64,000 nt of DNA. It comes from Bursaphelenchus xylophilus. Its lineage: Eukaryota > Nematoda > Chromadorea > Rhabditida > Aphelenchoididae. The stretch's first letter is position 1. Every line of letters begins with the position of its first letter. Of this stretch, positions 1 through 11,900 are shown one piece after another. The translations under genes were made by a program, and so were the position numbers. The stretch spans positions 3,720,001 to 3,784,000 of the forward strand of contig CAJFCV020000001.1 in NCBI GenBank assembly GCA_904066235.2. Reading direction: 5' to 3'. Below the pieces are notes generated by a model, which searched no databases, was not told where the DNA came from, and saw only the letters and a program-made list of their open reading frames with translations.

Positions 1-1693
1 GCCAGAGACCTCGGCCGGTCTAAAAATATAGGTCCTAAATTATTTGTGCTACCCAAAACATCAATTGTATGTAGTTGGACGATTGGCGAAAAATGGAAAA
101 TTTTCGAGCTTGGCCAAGTGGGAAGATGTCACGGAAAAATGGTCGAGAAGGAGCGGCCGCGAGGAATTGTGCAACAAATAGAAATTTATATTATTCATGA
201 CGTTTTCGTGGTCTGAAAGAAAATTTGAGCTAATTTCACGGTAAATTGTGGTGTATAATTGAGGACTGGGACGATTGGGGAAAAAGACGACTGGGGAAAC
301 CGAAAAGTATTATTTTTCTTCGATGCAAGTGACGAAATTAGGATAATCGAGGGTGCTGATTTCGAAAATGAGATTCTTTTTTTTTTGATAGTTACTTTTT
401 TCCTCAAGTAGTACTGTAAAGTAGTAATTTTTTTGATTTTTTTTCATGAGTACTCGATTTAGGGGTTTTCGATGATGCTGATTTCGAAAATCTTATTCAT
501 TTTTTCTGTTTTGAAAGCAGTGCCATCGAAACCCCCCAAATCGAGTATTCATGAAAAAAAATCAAAAAATAACTACTTTACAGTACTATGGAAAAAATAA
601 CTATCAAAAAAATGAATGTCATTTTCGGAATCAGCACCATCGATTATCCCAATTTCGACACTTGCATAGAAGAAAAGTAATACTTTTCGGTTTCTCTAAT
701 CGTCATTTTCCTAAATCGTCTCAGTTCTCAATTATATACCACAATTTCCCATGAAATTAGCCCAAATTTTCTTTTGGACCACGAAAACGTCATGGATAAT
801 ATAAATTTCCATTTTTTGCAAAATTCCTCGCGGCCGCTCCTTCTCGGCCATTTTTCCGTGACATTTTCCCACTTGGCCAAGCTCGAAAGCGGCGGCAAAA
901 TATATTTTTTCGTCTCGAAAATCCGTTCTTTGCTCTTTTCTCTCAAATTTTCGTCGAAATTGATGGATAAATCAATCACCGACGTTCATTTTGCACTAAC
1001 AAAGAGCGGATCAGAGCTTTTTCTTCCTTCCAAGTTCAATTTGAGGGCAAGAAAGACCAGAAAAACGACTTTGTAACCATTTTCTTTGACTAAAATATCA
1101 ATTACAATATCGAAAAACTCTTACCGCCAACGAATCCCCCATCGCCGCGATAATCCCAATGTCCTCGGGGCTGAGGTCGGCCGTCGACTTGCCCGTCACA
1201 AAGTCCGACTTGATTTTGGGGCAACTGAACGACTTTCTAAACAAAAAACCCTCCGTTTTGCCATGAATAATATAATTACTTGTTGTTGAAGGCGCTGGAG
1301 ATGATGGAAATCGTCTCCTCCGGCCGATCATGGTCCCCTTCCAGTTTGACTGGCGTCAGTTCCGAGTTTATAAAGTCCTCGGGCTTCCTTTCTTCGCTCA
1401 CATCGCTGTCGCCGTCATCAATCTGCTCTAAAAGCGGAAAAATAAACAGAAAAAAGTGCAAATTTACCTTCAGATTCGCCTTCGTCACCAAAGAAACCCT
1501 GTCCGAAGTCTTCTTCTGAGGATTCTGTGGAATTATTTCCTAAACTTCGAAAAATTTATATTATTCATGGGAAAAATTAAAATTTTAGGTATAAAATCTC
1601 TTGAAAATCACCTTTATCCACAATTGTTTTGTTCGCACGGCCATAAATTACTAAATACAATAAAAATATCGATAAAATTTTGAGGAACAACAT
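1..1693 (-). CDS. GDSL phospholipase B-like secreted protein, 5' part (off left edge)
   Basis: Exons by splice signals: 1612..1693, 1468..1539, 1280..1427, 1125..1236 and 1..19 (continuing). The reading frame stays open across all junctions and gives 138 residues before the last exon. Residues 1-19 (MLFLKILSIFLLYLVIYG) form a signal peptide, so the product is secreted or enters the ER. A low-complexity acidic stretch rich in E, D and S follows (about 29-95). Then come SCPKIKSDF, LSPEDIGIIAAMGDSLA and, in the last exon, TGRGLW. This is block I of the GDSL lipase family (catalytic Ser in GDS) in the phospholipase B1-like form CP..KSD..LxPxDIxxIAAMGDSLAxGRGLW. The remaining blocks with the Asp and His lie outside the window. 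The last intron (20..1124) is long because it holds a 787-bp palindrome. Family assignment is firm; substrate is not known. Confidence 0.82.
102..888. repeat. 787-bp imperfect palindrome in the last phospholipase intron
   Basis: The left arm (TTTCGAGCTTGGCCAAGTGG near 102) reappears reverse-complemented at the right end (CCACTTGGCCAAGCTCGAAA near 869-888). Matching continues inward to a centre near 495, for example the stretch around AGTACTGTAAAGTAGTAA (about 411-428) against its complement near 570-590. It looks like a fold-back element inserted in an intron. No ORF or clear target duplication was seen. Confidence 0.75.
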
Positions 1694-1725
1694 CACAAAA
1701 CCCGCATTTCCACCATTGATAAGGT
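1693..1725 (-). promoter_or_regulatory. Trans-splice-like acceptor and 7-codon uORF before the phospholipase start
   Basis: A TTTTCAG acceptor ends at 1726, 32 bases before the phospholipase ATG at 1693, with no donor or exon visible between it and the upstream gene. This fits spliced-leader addition. The short leader contains ATG at 1716, a 7-codon ORF whose TGA (1695..1693) overlaps the main ATG as TGATG. Such an overlap could allow reinitiation or dampen translation. The splice role is inferred. Confidence 0.5.
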
Positions 1726-1835
1726 CTGAAAAGTGAGAAAAGGCGCTTAAACAGACGGATAATATTGATTTTCGCGGAGAAAAACACCTGTCACGAAAGG
1801 GAAATGGCCGAACTCAAGAGTCTAGAGTGTCAATC

Positions 1836-1841
1836 TTTATT
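1836..1841 (-). terminator. AATAAA poly(A) signal of the histone-fold gene
   Basis: AATAAA on the minus strand, 226 bases beyond the stop at 2067 and about 110 bases before the putative trans-splice acceptor of the phospholipase gene. This spacing is typical of nematode operon junctions. Confidence 0.5.
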
Positions 1842-2066
1842 TACATTCGAATAAATTGGGAGAAAAGCGCAGGTCAAGTGGTCAACATAAATCAATATAA
1901 AAACGTGCCGACTGATCGCTCAACTCAACATTGTTGTTTACAAAAAGGTGGGAGAAGTAGTAACAAAAGAGAATTGACAGGTAAAAAGGCTTGGGTCACA
2001 GAGAAACCTCATGATTTTATCCACGAGAAGACCTAAACTAATATCGGACAAAACGAATATAAAACT

Positions 2067-2668
2067 TCAGGCAATGTCCTCAATATCCATCTCAGCAGAC
2101 TCTGCAGGGACTACAGCAACTTCGGCGACAGCAGACTCGTCGGCTTCAACTTCGGTGGTATCGTTTTCCTTATCTTCTTCTTGCCCACCGAAAATATTTT
2201 GATTTTTCGGTTTCCTCCCCGGTTTCCCCGAATGATGTCGCGCTTCCGGTTCAGGCCAGTCATCGAGGGCGTCCTCCAGCAAGTCAAACGAGTTTACATT
2301 GTCTACCACCAGGTCTGAAAGCGAAAAAATTAAAAGTTTCTTTATCAAACACCAAGTGCAATATAATGGTCAAAACTCAGTGAAATCTAAGTCTTCTCAC
2401 CTAAATCCTTTGGCAAGACGGTCTTCCGTCCAGCTTGCTTCGTCTCGCGGACACATTCCTTGACAAAACAACGGAGAAATTGCTCCTAAACACCAAAGAA
2501 TATTAATTTAGGTATAAAACAACTTACTGATGTCAGACGGACCAATTTTGCCGCATCGCCCGTGATGTTTTGGACTTCAGGATGTGCCTTGAGGATCCCT
2601 TTGATTTTTGAGAGCGGTAGGACCGGGTTCAACGTCACATTTAGCTGGGAACCTTTGTTTTCCGCCAT
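2067..2668 (-). CDS. Histone-fold protein, POLE4/CHRAC1-like (DNA polymerase epsilon / chromatin accessibility subunit)
   Basis: Three exons (2528..2668, 2401..2485, 2067..2314) give 157 aa starting MAENKGSQLN. Both introns have GT..TTTAG or TTTCAG ends and the frame is kept. Residues about 15-85 form a histone fold of the NF-YC/Dpb3 class: LPLSKIKGILKAHPEV, DAAKLVRLTSEQFLRCF, then KTVLPKDLDLVVDNV and FDLLEDALDDW. Known relatives pair with a second histone-fold protein in DNA polymerase epsilon (POLE3/POLE4) or in CHRAC (CHRAC15/17). The RKT..DLD and FDLLEDALDD segments look closer to POLE4 than to CHRAC1, but I cannot separate the two firmly. The C-terminus is basic (GKPGRKPKN) and then highly acidic, as in chromatin proteins of this type. 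It lies upstream of the phospholipase gene on the same strand, so the two may share an operon. Confidence 0.85.
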
Positions 2669-2699
2669 TTTTGGGTAAAAAATGGGAAAATTTCTTCCT

Positions 2700-5600
2700 C
2701 TATTTTTTGAACAAAAATTTTGGCGCCAAAAATAAAATTGGTCATTGTGACTGATTTTATGAGAAATTTCTCGTTTCGCATGAATTTTTTCTGTTTTATG
2801 GCATAATTTTACTTTGTCGCCGTTTTGCATGTATTTTTTTACAATTGCATTAAAATTTGTCGCCAGTGAATCCGCAAAAAGAACATTTTCCATCCATTTT
2901 CCTTCTTTCCGCACTCTCGCGTCCAAATTGTTTGCCCGCAGGCATTTGAGCAGATTTCCTCCCCCCATTTCGTCGCATTCCCCTCTTCTTCCCGAGCCGA
3001 GTGCGAGAATGCACGGTGCAGTCGGCTGCACAGTTTTTTGCGGGAAGAGAGAGCGGCGACAAATCGGCGACCCGAACGAGGCGAGAGAAGAGAGTGCGAC
3101 GCGGCGGCGACAAACTTTTGGGGGTGCGGGATTTGGCGCACCGTGCGTTGGAACCATCCCTTGGGTGTGTTTGCGATCGCACTGTGCGGCTGAGTGGGCT
3201 TCTCGCTTTTCTTCCCGACTGCACGGTGCATTGAATCATTTGAGGGGTGAATTGCACTGTGCAAGCGGAATTTTTTTGTCGCGCAATGCAATCGCGGAAA
3301 GTCGGGATGCACTGCCGATGCACTGGGCATGCAAATTTGCCTTGTCGCGCAATGGAATCGAGTTGCAGTCTCCGCACTGTGCAATTGAATCATCTTCGAC
3401 CTCGCTGTGCATCGCTTCCCTTTTCCTCGCCGGTCTGCCGCTGCGATTTCCCCCATTTGACCCTTTGTTTCGCACAGTGCGAGAGTTTTTTGATGACAAA
3501 AAAAGTCGCAGCGGCAATCGCATCATTTCGAAAAGCCCATCGCAGGGAAATTTGAAGTCAGGCTGCAAGTGTTTGTCGCTTCTTTTCCGTCTTGTTTTTG
3601 TCGTCGCGGATGCACTTTTCTTTTGTTTGTGGCTTCACGAAGCGGGGACACTGCTGTTTCCCATCGCAACGCTGATCAATGATCGCTGCTGTCTGCACAG
3701 TGCGGCGATTCGTTCGATTGCACTGTGCTCTTTCTCAGCTTCCCATTCACTTGCATTCCGCACTCTCCACTCTTGTCGCTCTTCAATTCCCGCGCTGCTT
3801 TCGGCGCATTCCCTGATGGCATTCCGTTTCCGTTTCGCGACATCACCTTTCTTTGTGTGCACGGTGCACTCACTTCCCCTCGTCTTTCTCCCTTCACTCG
3901 TCACCTGACAGTGCGTGATGATGCACGGTGCGATGTGTCTCTCTCGCCCTTTTCGTCGGAAAAGTCGCACGGTGCATTCACGGCCGAAATGCAGCGGTGG
4001 AACGACGAAAAAAAGCGGGGGGAAAGTGGGAAGGGGCAAAGTGTTTTTTGTTTTCTCGCTCTTTTCACGCACCCTGCACACACTCCGTCGCACTTTGAGT
4101 TTGTCGCTGCCCCCGGACCCGGCGACAAATTTTCATTGCGGTCGAAGGAGGGCTGTTTTCGCATTTGTCATTTGATTTGTCGCCCGAAGGAGTCGGTTGG
4201 GGTGTCGCGGGTTGAGCCGTGGGATTGCACTGTGCAGTGGGGGCCGGTGTTTGTTCGTCGCATCGTGCAGTCGGAGAGAAATTTTTTTGTCGCTGCAGTG
4301 GGCATGATTTTTGGTGTTTGCACAGTGCAAAGAGTTTTTGCACAGTGCGATGAGTTTTCGCACGGTGCGATTGACTCGAAATTGCATTGAGCGGGCGCAA
4401 AATTGCACTGTGCGGCCCAAATTCGCACCGTGCGTTCGCCGGCCGCACTGTGCATCAGACAAACAAATATTTTGATTGCCCAGCGCCTCGGGGGCAATCA
4501 GAACTTTCGCAAAGGGTAAAGTGCGACAGTGCAGATTGTCCCCCCGGCCCCTCAAACCGGCTGTCCCCCCACCATTCTCTTCACGCACTCGGTTCTTGCC
4601 GCCGGCGGCGCTCCGCTTTCGTCTCGCAAAATGCCAGTGCACTCGACCAAAGGCGGGGGTGGAAACGGCGGGGGTCGGGGGTGGGAACTGGGTCGTTTCG
4701 GCTTCGACTGCACCCTGCATTCCTGGAAGCGCCGAGAGAAGGTGCATTCGGAAGAGCGTGGCGGAGAAACTCCCGCACTGTGCGTTTTCGGGTTGTTTTT
4801 TTTGCGGACCGCACCCTGCGGTCTTGTGACGGGCGAAGCAATTTTCGAATGCATGGATTCGAAATTTTTGATCGCACCGTGCGGAAAACAAAGTTTTTTG
4901 TCGCGTTTGCACAGTGCAGTCCGAGTTTCTTCGTTGTCGCGTTTGCACAGTGCTAGACATGGCTCCCGGGCCGGGCCGGCCCGGGCCGGCCTGGGCCGGG
5001 CCGTGGGCCGGGCCGAAATTTCGGCCCGTCGGCACGATTTCAGATCGGCCGGGCCGGCCGGACCATCTCCGGCCCGTCGGCCGGGCCGGCGTTTCGGCCC
5101 GGCCCGGCCCGGAGTATTTAAAATCCAGAATCTCGGAGCAAAAATTGGGTTTGATAATGAAAATAAACGCAATGTCAAGACACAATTGGTTTTTTTAAAG
5201 GTATTTTTGTTTTTAGATAGCTATGGAACACAGTATATATCCATTTACATGATGATAGAAAAAAATTTGGTCATAAGGAGTTAGAATTGGGGAGACTTTC
5301 GTTTCAATGGGCCGGCCCGGGCCGGCCCAGGCCGGGCCGAAGCAAATTTCAAACGGGCCGGGCCGGGCCGACGGAAAATTTGAAACGGGCCGGGCCGGCC
5401 GGAACCCTTCAGGCCGACGGGCCGGGCCGAGATTTTCGGCCCGGGCCGGCCGACGAGCCATGTCTACACAGTGCAGTCCGAGTTTCACTCGTTGTCGCCG
5501 CTCTGCTTTCAATTCAGTCTCATTGCACAGTGCACTCTTTCACCGCCTTCGATTTTGTCGCCAATCCCCCCCGCTTCCCGCACGGTGCACTTCCTGTTCG

Positions 5601-6060
5601 ATGACGCACTGTACGGTCTCTCTTGCTTTTGTCCGCTCGTCGCACTTTCGATTTCTCGCTTCCCATCGCTGTTTGTCGATTGCACTGTGCAATCTTCCCC
5701 CACTCATTTCTCTGTCGCTCTCTTCATTCGCACGTCGGGTTTTTCGGCTGTCCCCGTTCGCACCGTGCAGTCGGTCTTTTCCGCTTTGCCGCACGGTGCA
5801 GTCGGATCGTTTCGGTCGCACGGTGCATTCTTTCGACGATCTTGCAGGGTGCCGTGAGACCAATTTGAAGGCGAATTTGTGGGGTAATTAGCGCGGGAAA
5901 GTGGGGGGTTTCGTATCGGATATGTTTTCGAATGTGCTGAAGACGATTTTCCCGGGTTTTCTCGCAATTTGCGACAGTGATTGCGGTTTTACAGCTGTTT
6001 TTGTAAATCCCATCTGCACCGTGCGAAATTTTGCATTTTTCGTGGCAAAATTTGCATAAA
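2700..6060. repeat. Array of GCAC-N-GTGC palindromic words (about 3.0-6.0 kb), no gene
   Basis: The region between two divergent genes contains 29 exact copies of the 9-bp palindrome GCAC-N-GTGC that I could count from 3009 to 6024, with all four central bases. Chance predicts about one per 65 kb. Many copies are flanked to TGCAC-N-GTGCA, and the pentamer GTCGC is also very frequent between them. Spacing is irregular (about 20 to 220 bp). Long open frames exist on both strands here, but they overlap one another in several frames and carry no domain. They are a by-product of GC-rich repeats, not genes. Confidence 0.8.
4954..5466. mobile_element. hAT-like non-autonomous element, copy H1 (513 bp)
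   Basis: The ends are TAGACATGGCTC and GAGCCATGTCTA, perfect 12-bp inverted repeats. They are flanked by an identical 8-bp duplication CACAGTGC (4946-4953 and 5467-5474). An 8-bp target duplication and TAG..TGG ends are marks of the hAT superfamily. The subterminal parts are long runs of GGCC/GGGCC words; the middle is AT-rich. No transposase ORF is seen, so it depends on a source elsewhere. Confidence 0.85.
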
Positions 6061-6101
6061 TCAGTCGGCGATGGCTCGTTTTGACGTCATTTGATTCCAG
6101 G

Positions 6102-8124
6102 ATGCATCGTCCAACATTACGAGCCAAAGATCGCGTGTATTCGCGACGTTTGGCGCTCGCCAAAGCCGTCCATCGGCGGAAGAATTTGTTGTTTCATGAT
6201 GGCGACGAAGGTGGCCCGAACCGAGCCGCGGCGCGACAAAAAGCCTGGGAAGATGTCAAAATGGAGCTGGTGAACAAGGGATTCGCCGAGTTTGCGAGCA
6301 AAAGTCAGATGGACATCCGCAAAACCGATTGGCAACATGTTCGCCGATATGTGATGGACAAACGGAAGAGAGAAGTCCATACCGGGGTCATTGAGGAACC
6401 TATAACCGAGGTATGGCTTTGAAAACCGTCTGTCTTTATTTTGAACTCGATTTTTTGAGATTTCTCGGAATTTTGGATATTATTTTAGGTAACAAGATTT
6501 AATTTTTCTCTAATTTTGAGCTGAAAAATAGTTTCAAATAGATTTTTAGGCTGTTTATAACATTTGACAAATTTTGCAATGAATTCGGACCGTATTTTAC
6601 CCATTTCCCGAACGAAAATATAAATTATTACCTAAAAAATCGAAAAATCTCAAACTTTTCTCATTTTCGACGATTTTTTTATTGAAAATGGTATAGTTAA
6701 TTTTTATTAGATGTGAGAAGGTATTATTTGTGATCTGTTCGATATGAGACACGTATTTTACCTTTTTTTATTACCTAAAATCTCAATTTTTCCATTTTTT
6801 AGAATTTTTTGTTTGCCACGCTTAAAATACGACACAAAATAAAAAATTTCCTCAAAACACTACTATTTTACCTTTTTTTACCCATTTCTTCCAATATTTT
6901 CAAATTTATTACCTAAAATCTCATTTTTTTTTTATTTTTTTAGAATTGTTTGTTTGATATTCTTAAAATGCGACACAATATTATAATATTCATCGAAATA
7001 CTACAATTTTCCTCGTTATTTTGCCTATTTCTTTCAAAATTTTCAAATTTATTACCTAAAATTTCAAAAAAATCCAAAATTCCCCATAAAATCGACTAAA
7101 ACTCTCCATAATTTGCCTCTAAAATACGTTTTCTTTCAGCTCGACGAAGTTGTAATGGAAATTGTCGGAGCTGAAGGCCTTTTGAAGGCATCTACACCTC
7201 TTTTAAACGAATCTTCAAGTTCAGATCCGATAAAACTGGAAGACCATCGGTCCGTCTCGGTGAATGGGCAAGAAATCTCGAGTTCCGGCCTGAACGATGT
7301 GGCCAGTTCGGATTCGGCGGATGTGGAGATGAATGATCATCTTCTGGATGGGCGCCTCAACTCTTCGACCGCCAATATTTTGTTCCCTCAGCTGTTGCAG
7401 GTGAGGATTTGGGGGTTTTTGGAGAGTTCTTGGAGGTTGGTAGGGATGAAGATGCTTTTTGAGAATTTTTTGATCGCTTATGAGGTCTTTTTGGGGCGTT
7501 TTTGATCAGTTTTGAGGTTTTTTGGGGGTTCATGAGATTTTTTGATAAATTTTTCGAGATTTTTTGAGGTTTCAAGAAGTGTTTTGTATTCCGGAACAGA
7601 CATAACACCTTTATAGAGGGGTATGGATACTTTTTTAAGCTTTTTGAGGTCTTTTTAGTCATTTTTTGACGTTTTTTGAGGTTTCTCGGTTTTTTCGATT
7701 GATTTTTGAGATTTTTAAACGTTTCTGTATTTTATAAATGATTTTGATACTTTTTCAAGACCTTAGGATAAAATTTGAAGTATTTTTAAACCATTTTTGA
7801 ACCTTTTTTGCTCATTTTCCTCAAAAATTTCAATTTTTTTCCAATTTTTTCTAAAAATGACGTCATTTTCAGTCTTTCCAAGACGCCCCCTCCTTTGTGA
7901 ACCAACTCAGCTTCAACCAGGCCTCGGAAGATCGCGATTTCGAACACAAAATCCGCGATTATCGCATCCAAAGAGAGGAGTTTCAAACGCAGACGGAGAA
8001 GATTCGCAACGAAATCGAAGCCGAAAGATTGCTCCAGGAGAAGATCCGAACCCGTCTTCTGATGAACGAGCTCGCTAAATCCGACCCCAACGGCCTTAGC
8101 GACGTTGTGAAGAATGGAAAATAA
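6102..8124 (+). CDS. Myb/SANT-like DNA-binding protein with C-terminal coiled coil
   Basis: Three exons (6102..6410, 7140..7400, 7873..8124) encode 273 aa. The ATG lies one base after TTTGATTCCAG, a likely spliced-leader acceptor, which supports this start. Residues about 10-95 are basic and helical with spaced tryptophans (KAWEDVKMELVNKGF ... KTDWQHVRRYVMDKRKR), as in Myb/SANT-like or MADF-like domains that bind DNA. Residues about 104-190 are Ser- and Asp-rich and probably disordered. Residues about 200-262 (RDFEHKIRDYRIQREEF ... IEAERLLQEKIRTRLLMNE) form a long coiled coil, the usual dimerisation tail of such proteins. Intron 1 (729 bp) is AT-rich. Exact family and targets are unknown. Confidence 0.78.
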
Positions 8125-8619
8125 TCAAGAAAAAAATTTTTTTTTCGTATTTTAGATTGTAATCTCAAGGTATTCCCTCAGTAGTTAGCGTCTTAATTTA
8201 TTGTTCATGTCTGCTTTCATCGATCCCGGACCTCTTTCTCTACCATAATAGTAGCCAACCACCTCGTTAGAGAATTCTACCGTTCCCCGGTTCCCAGAAA
8301 AGTGGAATTTCAGATTTTCGGATTGTTATTTGCCTCTTTCCCCAAACCAAACAGTGATACAAACTCTTTGTTATACTTAGTGTCTTGATTTTTTAGCTAA
8401 AGTCTTTTTTGTACATATTTAATATGCATTTTTAAATAATAAAAAAACTCGTGTTATATTGATAAATATTGGTTTTTTGGCTTGTTTTTTGAAGTTAAGA
8501 TTGAAAAATTATGGTAGGATTCGAACCACCGTCAAATTTGTCATCTAAAAGTGTCAAAAAATGCATAAAAGTACTAGAAATTATGACTTTTCACAATAAA
8601 ATAAACTTCAAAAACTTTC
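8125..8619. other. Intergenic, 3' flank of the Myb-like gene
   Basis: AT-rich sequence with a possible AATAAA signal on the plus strand near 8436-8445, followed by the tRNA gene. No other feature was recognised. Confidence 0.5.
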
Positions 8620-8735
8620 TGCAGGAAGTGGGATTCGAACCCACGCATCGATAACGATACTAGAACGCTCGCCATTGCACCGCAATGAAGCTTTCCGCTT
8701 GAGTCTAGCGCCTTAGACCACTCGGCCATCCCTGC
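8620..8735 (-). tRNA. tRNA-Leu(CAA) with intron
   Basis: Reading the minus strand, the acceptor GCAGGGA (8735 downward) pairs with TTCCTGC next to discriminator A at 8620. The A box is TGGCCGAGTGG and the B box GGTTCGAATCC. The anticodon CAA is at 8699-8701, directly followed by an intron of about 30 nt (CGGAAAGCTT ...). A long variable arm marks it as class II. Introns in tRNA-Leu(CAA) are common in animals. Confidence 0.93.
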
Positions 8736-8942
8736 ACACGCCTTTCTCTCTTCGTTTCTCTTTTATTTCTTTCGGAAAAAAATCGAAAGGAGTTCCCTTC
8801 CTTTTTTTGACGTTTTTTACGTAAAACAATCTTATTTTTTACGGGAAAGGTATTGCAAAAAATTTCCAGAATATTAAAAATTTATTTACAACAAATTAAC
8901 AAGATATTTACATTTAAAATTTACGGTTTTTTGCCAAAAAAA

Positions 8943-11900
8943 CTAGGATTTGCACAGAAAATTCTTAATATTGGCGGTGAGAGCGTAGAGAGCGGGCATG
9001 AGAATCAACGAATGAATGGCACACAGCGTGATACAAACACACATCACATTGACGAACACTCTGGCCATATAAAGAGGGACCAACAGGAGGCAAAGGACGC
9101 AAATATTGGTCGACAAAGACGCCTGAATCATTATATTATATATTTACAGTGTTTAAAACACGTTATTTTAAAAAATTTTCTTAGCATACAGTGATCTGAT
9201 CCAGTGGCCAAAAACCTACCATTTTGCATCCAGGAAGCATCAAGGAATGTGGCAAAATACCTCCCTCTCCAAGTAAAAAAGTTTATCAGATTTCAAAAGG
9301 TCGCCCGCTCTTTTTGTGAGGAGAAAGGGCGCGCCCTTCAAAACGAAGTTTTTTCACTTGAAGAGGGAAGCATCTTGCCACATTTTTGATACTTCCCGGA
9401 TACAAAATGGTACCTTTTTTGCCACTGGGTCCGGTCCCCCACTGTACAATATTTCTTTACTGATATATTATGCTTACTTGGAAAGCCGGGTATCCCACCG
9501 TAGTCAGGGCAAATCTCAGTCTGTCCGCCACTTCCACCCTTCCCTCGAGCTGTTTCTCGGCCATATGAAAATGATACGACACATGAGCCGGGATGTCCAC
9601 ACTGAATCCAATCGAAATGATCACCGCCGCCATCACAATCGGGTCCATTGTCATCCCTTGCATCGCCATCCAGCCCAAAGTGCACACCATAATCGAGGCG
9701 ATGCAAGCGGCCGCCACCAACACCGGCTTCAATTTCCACATAAACAGCAGACAGATACCGGCCATGCAGAGAACAGTGGCCAAGCCTGACTGCCAAATGT
9801 CCGTGGGCATGTTCTCGAGCAGGTCCAGGTACAGCCCGTCGTCGTGGAGGACTGTGGCGTTGATTTCTTTCCCGTATTTGTCGATGGTTTCACGCCATTG
9901 GCGAAGAACTCCGGCTCGTTTGTACCAATCTTTTAGGTCATCGCCGTGATAGGCAACGTACACCAGGAAGTTGTCAATGACTGTGTTGTTGGCTCTGAAA
10001 TGTCCGGAGAAGTTTAGGGGTCAAACAGGCGAGAATTAGAAAACGCCAAAAAATGGGTGACTTTGAGATTTCAACGTTTTTAGCTGATGGAAAAGACAAC
10101 AAAGATCACATAGTGCGACGCTCAGATTTTGATGAAACTTGGCACAAATTCAGAATAATTTTTTCTAGGATATATGCGAGAATTCTAGCTCGCGCTTTGC
10201 AGAAACAACCGAGATTTTTAGATGGAAAGTCGGCGAAAATTTGAGACTTTTACCCAAATTCCGGCACAAGAGGTTTCGTACCTATTTTGTACCGTAAAGA
10301 AATACAGTGGAAAGGCTTTTTTCCGCGTGAAACTAGCAAAGTTATGGCCAGAAAGTGTTTCTTTCTCTCTGACCGCTCTCCGCGTTGAGCGTGCTCTTTC
10401 GCCGGCAAAGATGGTTCAATATCTCGTTGGCGCCTGCAAAGCGCGAGCTAAAACTTTCAGGAATTGATATTTAGTCTATTCCCGACGCGTGTGGAAAATT
10501 TAAAGAAAATCTGAGCGTCGCACTTGGGATACTGCCTTTATAAGCGCCGAGACTGCATTTAAGTCATGAATAAACTTCTGAAAATATCAGTCTTTTCTTG
10601 GTACCTACAACAGAAATATTTTACAGGCTAGTACACTTTTTTTTTAAAACACGATTTCTGAGTGAGTGTAGCAGCCCTTGACATAGAAAATTTCGACCTC
10701 GGGTTTTTTGCCTTAATGTGACCGACATCATCCTAAAAACTTATTGGCAAAACGGTTTTGCCTACTTCCGCCGTTAACATAGTTGTTTTTACAATTTATT
10801 GTTTATACAGTAATCCACAATAATTCAGTGATGACCACACAGATATTCATGAAATTGTGTATACTGATGTTTTCGAACTCGTAGATTTCAAAAAAAGTGG
10901 TTTTGACTCATTAGGATTACTGTAACATACCAAACTGCCGATTCGGCCGCCAAAAATCGGCCGTAAAAACTTTGTTTCTGAAAACCCACAGCTGATTTTT
11001 ACATATGTTAATCAGCATAAAATTCTGCCCTATAAACGTTAAAAAAAAAGTCCAAAAAGTGGGGCGGCATTTTTCATGGTACAGTGGTTTTGGGTCAGAA
11101 CTACCAATCCAGCGTCCCGAGTTCGAGTCCGCCTGGATGCAAAAACCAAAAATAAAGCGTAAATTAGCTTTGATGTGGTCTTGGGGTCTGTATGAGGGAG
11201 ACTGAATAATTTTAGGCATAGATGATACCCCTATTTGAGATAAAAATGGATTTTATATAATTTTAGATGATAAATTCGCGAAAAAATAAAACGTTTTCAA
11301 ATCGTTTGAAATTGATACCAGCTCTTCTAGGGATAATTCTAAGAAACTTTTCCGTTAGCTTTTTTTGATTGCTTACTGTACCATGGAGTACTGTAACATT
11401 AAACCCGATTTAGTTTTTCACATACCACAGAGCGCAGAGACATCGGACTATCACTATAATGATAGAAATGGTTAAGAATGAGTCGGTTGGAACACCAAAA
11501 TGTTTCTATGGCCGTACGATTCAAAAGACCTGAGAAATCTCCCGAAGTTTCACCAATTAACGATGATATGAATACACACTGGAATAGAGATGGAATTTTA
11601 TTTTAAATATGCAGCGCGTATGGTTTCGACCGTTTAGAAAAGCTAACCAAAAAAAAATCAAAATTTCATTTGAAGAATTTAGAAGAAAACCACGGTTAAG
11701 GAAAAAAAGTTTTATGTTACAGTATTCCATGGTACAGTACGCTTTATTTTTGGTTTTTGCATCCAGGCGGACTCGAACTCGGGACGCTGGATTGGTAGTT
11801 CTGACCCAAAACCACTATACCATGAAAAATGCCGCCCCACTTTTTGGACTTTTTTTTAACGTTTATAGGGCAGAATTTTATGCTGATTAACATATGTAAA

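Noticed and set aside
2814..5284. Long overlapping open frames (up to about 360 codons) on both strands
   Set aside because: They overlap in several frames, lie on GCAC-N-GTGC and GGCC repeats, have no domain and no splice signals. GC-rich repeat DNA has few stop codons.
2850..6030. CRISPR-like repeat array
   Set aside because: The repeats are 9-bp palindromes with irregular spacing in a eukaryotic genome; no direct repeats of 25-40 bp and no cas genes.
11067..11832. Two functional tRNA genes
   Set aside because: Pol III boxes are present but acceptor and T stems are broken and the anticodon is altered; called tRNA-like pseudogenes instead.
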